In this document: positions 7,069-10,719 of the stretch, piece by piece
Layout: every line of letters begins with the position of its first letter
Numbering within the stretch: position 1 is the first letter of the stretch
Origin: JBEAOO01 sp041164825
GTDB lineage: Bacteria > Pseudomonadota > Gammaproteobacteria > Burkholderiales > Burkholderiaceae_C
Length of the DNA stretch: 10,719 bases
Reading direction: 5' to 3'
Assembly (NCBI GenBank): GCA_041164825.1
Contig: JBEAOO010000052.1
Location: forward strand, 1-10,719
Position numbers and translations under genes: made by a program
Notes under the pieces: generated by a model
Told to the model about the DNA's origin: nothing
The model's database searches: none
Seen by the model: only the letters and a program-made list of their open reading frames with translations

Positions 7069-7218
7069 GCGTTCACCCGTGCCTTGTTGTCAATGTCTGG
7101 TCTGACTTTGCCGTCAACAGGCATGTCACCTGCCCGCGAAGGCTCGGACTGTAACGGCACGAAGCCAGACTGAGAACGATTGTTTTCGTAGATATCCATT
7201 CCTTTTGGAAATATAGCT
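7069..7218. promoter_or_regulatory. Divergent promoter region, cys operon and patatin gene
   Basis: A 150-bp spacer between the minus-strand permease/cys genes and the plus-strand patatin-like gene. Positions 7176-7220 are markedly AT-rich compared with all surrounding DNA, as expected for promoters. No convincing -35/-10 pair is visible in either direction; TATAGC at 7212-7217 is a possible plus-strand -10. A 16-bp imperfect inverted repeat (GAGAAC, 4-nt gap, GTTTTC) lies at 7172-7187. Confidence 0.55.
7192..7214. promoter_or_regulatory. Candidate LysR-type (CysB-like) operator
   Basis: A dyad centred on TTTT at 7203-7206: TTCC-TTTT-GGAA, bracketed by ATAT on each side (7192-7195 and 7211-7214). 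T7199 and A7211 give the T-N11-A pattern typical of LysR-family regulators. CysB is the LysR-type activator of sulfate assimilation in many proteobacteria, so a CysB-like regulator is a reasonable guess. The assignment is inference from motif shape and position only. Confidence 0.35.
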
Positions 7219-8190
7219 TTGACCCGATTCCCCGAACGTTCGTCGCCTTCTATCCGCCCGGTGTCGCGCCTGCTGCTCGCAGCCGTGGCGCTCACGCTGG
7301 CCGCTTGCCAGAGCCTGCCCACACCCGAGGCCGGGCACGGCACGCCGCCACCGGTGGTCACGCTGCCCAGCGTCCCTGCGGCCGCGGCGGCAGCCGCCGC
7401 CGTGGTGCCCAAGCGCCCCCCGCGCATTGGCCTGGCCTTGGGCGGTGGCGCCGCACGCGGGTTTGCCCACATTGGCGTGATCCAGGTGCTGGAAGAAAAC
7501 GGCATCAAGCCCGACCTGGTGGTGGGCACCTCGGCCGGCAGCTTGGTGGCCGCCCTCTATGCCTCGGGCAAAAGCGGCGCGGCGCTGGCGCAACTGGCCG
7601 ATGGCATGGACGAGAGCACCATCACTGATTGGGCGTTTCCGGGCCGGGGCTTGATCCGCGGCGAGGCGCTGGCCAAGTTTGTGCGCGACAACACCGGCGG
7701 CAAACCCATCGAGCGCCTGCCGCTGCCGCTGGGCATCGTCGCCACCGACCTCGACAGTGGTCAGGCCATTCTGTTTCAGGTGGGCGATGTGGGCACGGCC
7801 GTGCGCGCGTCGAGTGCCGTGCCGGCGGTGTTTCAGCCGGTGAAGATTGGCAGCCGTGAATACGTGGACGGCGGCTTGGTGTCGCCCGTGCCGGTGCGGT
7901 TTGCGCGCCAGATGGGGGCCGAGCTGATCATCGCGGTCGACATTTCGCAGGCACCCGAAGGCGCGGCCACGGGCGATGCGATGCGCATGCTGCTGCAAAC
8001 GTTTTCCATCATGGGCCGCAGCATCAACAACTTTGAGCTGCGCGAGGCCGACGTGGTGCTGCGGCCCAAGCTTGCAGGGGTGTCGGGCGCGGACTTCGCC
8101 GCCCGCAAACGCAACATCCAGGCCGGGCGAGACATCGCCACCGCCATGCTGCCGGAGATTCGCGCGCACATTGCGGCCAAGATGCGTTGA
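7219..8190 (+). CDS. Patatin-like phospholipase, RssA-type lipoprotein
   Basis: A serine acyl hydrolase of the patatin family with a Ser-Asp dyad. Residues (counted from TTG at 7219): oxyanion-hole loop GGGAARG (75-81), nucleophile motif GTSAG (S105) and catalytic Asp in DGG (D217). The N-terminus is a lipoprotein signal: a basic segment, the hydrophobic run LLLAAVALTLAA and lipobox LAAC with C30, followed by a flexible Pro-rich linker with eight consecutive alanines (54-61). The mature protein is therefore probably membrane-anchored in the periplasm. Start is uncertain: TTG at 7219 has a GGA 9 nt upstream. GTG at 7261 would give a more typical 15-residue signal (MSRLLLAAV...) and a 309-aa protein but has no visible ribosome binding site. 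The gene is divergent from the cys operon, and no functional link is evident. Confidence 0.9.
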   Translation: MTRFPERSSPSIRPVSRLLLAAVALTLAACQSLPTPEAGHGTPPPVVTLPSVPAAAAAAAAVVPKRPPRIGLALGGGAARGFAHIGVIQVLEENGIKPDLVVGTSAGSLVAALYASGKSGAALAQLADGMDESTITDWAFPGRGLIRGEALAKFVRDNTGGKPIERLPLPLGIVATDLDSGQAILFQVGDVGTAVRASSAVPAVFQPVKIGSREYVDGGLVSPVPVRFARQMGAELIIAVDISQAPEGAATGDAMRMLLQTFSIMGRSINNFELREADVVLRPKLAGVSGADFAARKRNIQAGRDIATAMLPEIRAHIAAKMR

Positions 8191-8275
8191 GTCGCGTTCT
8201 CGCTGCAACCGTGCGGCCGGACCCTCCTCGGCACGATGCGGTCGCTTTCAGATCGAGGATCGGCGAGCGGTCGGC

Positions 8276-8366
8276 GATGGGCCGGGCCGATGTGCTCCGT
8301 GTCCTCCTGGTCCTCCCTTCGGTCGGCCCATTCCCCCTTGACCTCCGCACATCGGCCCGGCCCATC
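8276..8366 (+). repeat. Palindromic element A, 20-bp perfect arms
   Basis: Arm GATGGGCCGGGCCGATGTGC at 8276-8295 is the exact reverse complement of 8347-8366, enclosing a 51-nt loop. After one mismatch, three more pairs (8272-8274 with 8368-8370) extend the stem. The loop opens with GCTCCGTGTCCTCC (8294-8307) and closes with CCCCCTTGACCTCCGC (8333-8348). Both are shared with element B in inverted orientation. The middle of the loop (8308-8330) has only weak internal pairing. It begins 86 bp after the patatin-like gene stop. No T-tract follows, so it would be a non-canonical terminator or a REP-like element. Confidence 0.85.
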
Positions 8367-8399
8367 ACCGCCCAAACTGACACCGCGGCATGCGTCCAT

Positions 8400-8411
8400 G
8401 TGGCATGCCAC
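8400..8411. repeat. 12-bp perfect palindrome
   Basis: GTGGCATGCCAC is its own reverse complement. Its core GGCATGC also occurs 14 bp upstream (8388-8394), so the two copies can pair as a small hairpin. It lies between the two large palindromic elements. It could be a protein-binding site or fortuitous. Confidence 0.5.
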
Positions 8412-8421
8412 CACCGGTTCA

Positions 8422-8519
8422 GGGAGCGCAGTGCCGCATTCGCTTTGCGCAGGTCAAGGGGGAGCCGGCCGCAGGCCGGCGGAGGACACGGAGCAAAGCG
8501 AATGCGGCGCAGCGCTCCC
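8422..8519 (-). repeat. Palindromic element B, 27-bp arms
   Basis: Arms 8422-8448 and 8493-8519 are reverse complements at 25 of 27 positions (mismatches at the 9th and 11th base from the outer end), around a 44-nt loop. The loop contains a further perfect hairpin, GCCGGCC-GCA-GGCCGGC, at 8464-8480. Read on the minus strand, the loop starts with GCTCCGTGTCCTCC (8494-8481) and ends with CCCCCTTGACCTGCGC (8462-8447), matching element A at 14/14 and 15/16 positions. The arms do not match element A (about 6 of 18 aligned bases, near chance). The outer end is 76 bp from the trhO stop codon. Confidence 0.87.
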
Positions 8520-8595
8520 AGCGCCTGCCTCGGCATGAAGTTGGCCGCCGACATCACGCACTCGGTGGTCTCCTCAGTCCGAGCGCAGAATCGTC

Positions 8596-9360
8596 TCAGT
8601 TCTCCAAGACGGGGGCCAGCGCCGGATCCACATCGCGCCGCTCATCAAACACAAAGCAGTTGCCGCGGTAGTGCGCGCCGCCCACTTCCTCGAAGTACTT
8701 GAGGATGCCGCCTTCGAGCTGCAGCACGCGCTCCACGCCCACCTCGGCCATGAAAATCGCGGCTTTTTCGCAGCGGATGCCGCCGGTGCAGTAGCTGACC
8801 ACGGTCTTGCCCTGCAGCTCGGGCAGGTGGGCGCGCACGGCGTCGGGGAACTCGCTGAACTTGTCGATGCGCCAGTCGATGGCGCCCACGAACGCACCGT
8901 CGTCCACTTCGAACGCATTGCGCGTGTCGAGTGTCACCACCGGGCGGCCGTCGTCGTCATGCCCCGCGTCGAGCCAGCGCGCCAGCGTGGCTGCACTCAC
9001 CGAGGGTGCCCGCCCGGCTTGCGGCCGGATGGTCGGGTGGTTCATGCGGATGATCTCGTTTTTCACCTTCACCAGCAGCTTGCGGAAGGGCACGGTGGCC
9101 GACCAGCTCTCTTTGGGCGCCAGCGTGGCCAGGCGCGGGTCTTGATGCAACCAGGCGACCATGGCTCGCACGTCATTCGCGGGGCCGGCCAGGAACAGGT
9201 TGATGCCCTCTTCGGCCAACAACACCGTGCCTTTGAGGGCCAGACGGCGGGCTTCGGCATGGATGCGTTCGCGCAACGCAGGCGCATCACCCAGCGTGAC
9301 GAACAGGTAGCTGGAGATGTTGAGGATGGGTTTCTGAGGTTCGATGTGCACGGGCGGCAT
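8596..9360 (-). CDS. trhO: tRNA uridine(34) hydroxylase / rhodanese protein, short form
   Basis: TrhO-family protein (UPF0176, E. coli YceA), which hydroxylates uridine 34 in the anticodon wobble position of certain tRNAs on the way to (carboxy)methoxyuridine. The 254-aa protein has an N-terminal acylphosphatase-like part with NISSYLFVTL (14-23) and LAEEGINLFLAG (48-59), then a rhodanese domain with VTLDTRNAFEVDDGAFVGAI (142-161) and the active-site loop YCTGGIRCEKA (C191, C197). It ends shortly after the conserved GNCFVFDERRDVDPAL (233-248). Longer homologues such as the E. coli protein (about 350 aa) have a further C-terminal region that is absent here. Start is the ATG at 9360, without a strong ribosome binding site. 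It is convergent with the patatin-like gene and divergent from dnaE. Confidence 0.88.
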   Translation of the reverse strand: MPPVHIEPQKPILNISSYLFVTLGDAPALRERIHAEARRLALKGTVLLAEEGINLFLAGPANDVRAMVAWLHQDPRLATLAPKESWSATVPFRKLLVKVKNEIIRMNHPTIRPQAGRAPSVSAATLARWLDAGHDDDGRPVVTLDTRNAFEVDDGAFVGAIDWRIDKFSEFPDAVRAHLPELQGKTVVSYCTGGIRCEKAAIFMAEVGVERVLQLEGGILKYFEEVGGAHYRGNCFVFDERRDVDPALAPVLEN

Positions 9361-9392
9361 TTTACGAAGCCCAGGGTTCTTAAAATGGACGG
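9361..9392. promoter_or_regulatory. Very short divergent spacer trhO-dnaE
   Basis: Only 32 bp separate the two start codons, so at least one promoter must reach into a coding region. TAAAAT at 9381-9386 resembles a -10 hexamer for dnaE and would place transcription start at or next to the dnaE ATG. No well-spaced -35 is visible. The minus strand shows no clear signal for trhO. Confidence 0.35.
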
Positions 9393-10719
9393 ATGAGTTT
9401 TGTTCACCTGCGCACGCACACCGAATTTTCCGTCGTTGACGGCACCCTTCGCATCGATGACCTGGTGGGCTCGGCTGCGGCCGATGGCCAAGGGGCGCTG
9501 GCCGTCACCGATTTGTCCAATATGTTTGGCGCGGTCAAGTTTTACAGCGGCGCGCGCAAGAAGGGCGTGAAGCCGATTTTGGGCGCCGATGTGTGGCTGG
9601 AGCCCGAGGGCAGCGACAAGCAGCCCACGCGCTTGCTGCTGCTGGTGCAAGGCCGCCAGGGTTACCTCAACCTGTGCGAGATTTTGTCGCGCGCTTGGCT
9701 GCTCAATGGCCCACGCGGCCAGGCGTGGGTGAGCTGGGAGTGGCTGGCCGAATTGGGCGGCGATTTGATCGCGCTCTCGGGCGCTGATTTGGGCGCGGTG
9801 GGCCAGGCCTTGCTGGCAGGCGACCGCGAGCGCGCTGTGGCCATGGCGCAGCGGCTGAGCAGCTGCTTTCCCGGCCGCTTCTACATCGAGCTGCAACGCG
9901 CTGCGCTGGCCCAGCAAGAGGTGCATGTGCGCTTGGCCGTGCCGCTGGCGGCCGAGCTGGGCCTGCCGGTGGTGGCCACGCACCCGGTGCAGTTTTTGGA
10001 GCCCGATGATTTCGAGGCCCACGAAGCGCGCACCTGCATTGCCGAGGGCGAAACGCTGAGCAACCCCAAGCGCATCAAGCGTTTTGGCCGCGAGCAGTAT
10101 TTCAAAACCCAGGCGCAGATGGAGGCGCTGTGGGCCGACATTCCGAGCGCGATTGCCAACACCCTGGCGATTGCGCAGCGCTGCAGCCTGAGCCTGGTGC
10201 TGGGCAAACCGCAGCTGCCCGACTTCCCCACGCCGCTGCTGGCCGATGGCACGCCGATGCCGATGGCGGACTACTTCCGCGTCGCGTCGCACGAGGGCTT
10301 GGAGTTGCGGCTGCAAGCGCTGTTCCCCAAGCAAGAACAGCGCGAAAAAGAGCGCCCGCGCTACGTCGAGCGCCTGGAGTTTGAGCTGGGCACCATTCTG
10401 AAGATGGGCTTCCCAGGCTACTTTTTGATCGTGGCCGACTTCATCAACTGGGCCAAAAACAACGGCTGCCCGGTGGGCCCGGGCCGGGGCTCGGGTGCGG
10501 GCTCGCTGGTGGCCTACGCGCTGAAGATCACTGACCTCGACCCGCTGAAATACAACCTGCTGTTCGAGCGTTTCTTGAACCCTGAACGCGTCTCGATGCC
10601 CGACTTCGACATCGATTTCTGCCAGGGCAACCGCGACCGCGTCATCGACTACGTGAAGGACAAGTACGGCCGTGATGCGGTGAGCCAGATTGCCACCTTC
10701 GGCACCATGGCCGCCAAGG
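9393..10719 (+). CDS. dnaE: DNA polymerase III subunit alpha (5' part)
   Basis: Catalytic subunit of the replicative polymerase; the first 442 codons are present and the gene runs off the right edge (family length about 1,150-1,180 aa). The N-terminus MSFVHLRTHTEFSVVDG begins the PHP domain, which continues through THPVQF (around residue 197). The polymerase core follows with FPGYFLIVADF, the glycine-serine loop GPGRGSGAGS (362-371) and the catalytic PDFDIDFC segment (403-410), in which D406 and D408 correspond to the E. coli aspartates D401 and D403. All are intact, so this appears to be the functional replicative DnaE rather than a DnaE2 (ImuC) paralogue, though that distinction would be clearer with the missing part. 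The ATG at 9393 has only a weak GGA close upstream. Confidence 0.96.
   Translation, partial: MSFVHLRTHTEFSVVDGTLRIDDLVGSAAADGQGALAVTDLSNMFGAVKFYSGARKKGVKPILGADVWLEPEGSDKQPTRLLLLVQGRQGYLNLCEILSRAWLLNGPRGQAWVSWEWLAELGGDLIALSGADLGAVGQALLAGDRERAVAMAQRLSSCFPGRFYIELQRAALAQQEVHVRLAVPLAAELGLPVVATHPVQFLEPDDFEAHEARTCIAEGETLSNPKRIKRFGREQYFKTQAQMEALWADIPSAIANTLAIAQRCSLSLVLGKPQLPDFPTPLLADGTPMPMADYFRVASHEGLELRLQALFPKQEQREKERPRYVERLEFELGTILKMGFPGYFLIVADFINWAKNNGCPVGPGRGSGAGSLVAYALKITDLDPLKYNLLFERFLNPERVSMPDFDIDFCQGNRDRVIDYVKDKYGRDAVSQIATFGTMAAK

Larger units (their letters stand above)
8191..8595. other. Gene-free spacer between convergent genes
   Basis: 405 bp between the ends of the patatin-like gene and trhO. 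No plausible gene is seen; the open frames here lack homology cues and are products of high GC and palindromes. It contains two large stem-loop elements (8276-8366 and 8422-8519) separated by 55 bp holding a 12-bp palindrome. In 8191-8275 only a short direct repeat GCGGTCG is noticed, and in 8520-8595 nothing strong is seen. Being downstream of both flanking genes, the region probably serves transcription termination from both sides. Confidence 0.7.

Noticed and set aside
8276..8519. CRISPR array or insertion sequence as explanation of the repeats
   Set aside because: There are only two inverted copies with different arms and no regular spacers, and no transposase gene or target-site duplication is visible.
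7833..8557. Minus-strand open frames across the palindromic spacer
   Set aside because: They overlap the patatin-like gene antisense and read through palindromes; composition is Arg- and Ala-rich with no domain cues, so coding is unlikely.
8562..8584. Weak inverted repeat CTCGG...CCGAG near the trhO stop
   Set aside because: Only 5-bp arms with a 13-nt loop and no T-tract; within chance expectation for this composition.
9069..10334. 421-codon minus-strand frame across the trhO start and dnaE
   Set aside because: It runs antisense to dnaE and out of frame through trhO, both of which have intact conserved motifs.

Overview
The window looks like a chromosomal segment from a high-GC beta-proteobacterium, most likely a Comamonadaceae-type member of the Burkholderiales. 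This rests on base composition, on the assimilatory sulfate gene order (cysI, DUF934, cysH, cysD, cysN, cobA) with an APS-type CysH, and on the style of the encoded proteins. The genus cannot be fixed from this sequence alone.

Layout. Positions 1-7068 lie on the minus strand and read, in transcription order, tauE/safE-type permease, cysI, DUF934 protein, cysH, cysD, cysN, cobA, and then the first nine codons of what looks like a ferredoxin running off the left edge. Junctions are tight: a 4-nt overlap at DUF934/cysH, a 1-nt overlap at cysD/cysN, and gaps of 17-24 nt at three others. The largest gap, between the permease gene and cysI, is 64 nt, so most or all of this is probably one operon. 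A 150-bp divergent spacer (7069-7218), locally AT-rich, separates it from a plus-strand patatin-like lipoprotein gene (7219-8190). A 405-bp gene-free spacer (8191-8595) between convergent genes holds two large palindromic elements. Then come trhO (minus, 8596-9360) and, divergent after only 32 bp, the 5' third of dnaE (plus, 9393 to the right edge).

How the genes work together. CysD and CysN adenylate sulfate to APS. CysH has the paired-cysteine signature of a 4Fe-4S APS reductase and makes sulfite from APS directly, so no CysC kinase is needed, and none is seen. CysI reduces sulfite to sulfide with siroheme and a 4Fe-4S cluster. CobA makes precorrin-2, the siroheme precursor. DUF934 is a constant but poorly understood partner, and the TauE/SafE permease probably moves a sulfur oxyanion or organosulfonate. 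No CysJ flavoprotein is in the window, and the ferredoxin start at the left edge raises the possibility of ferredoxin as electron donor.

The most unusual signal is in 8276-8519. Two long stem-loops lie in opposite orientation and share nearly identical internal-loop sequences (14/14 and 15/16 nt), while their stem arms are unrelated to each other yet each is self-complementary. Conserved unpaired strands with fully exchanged helices suggest a family of structured repeat elements, perhaps acting as a bidirectional terminator here, perhaps mobile.
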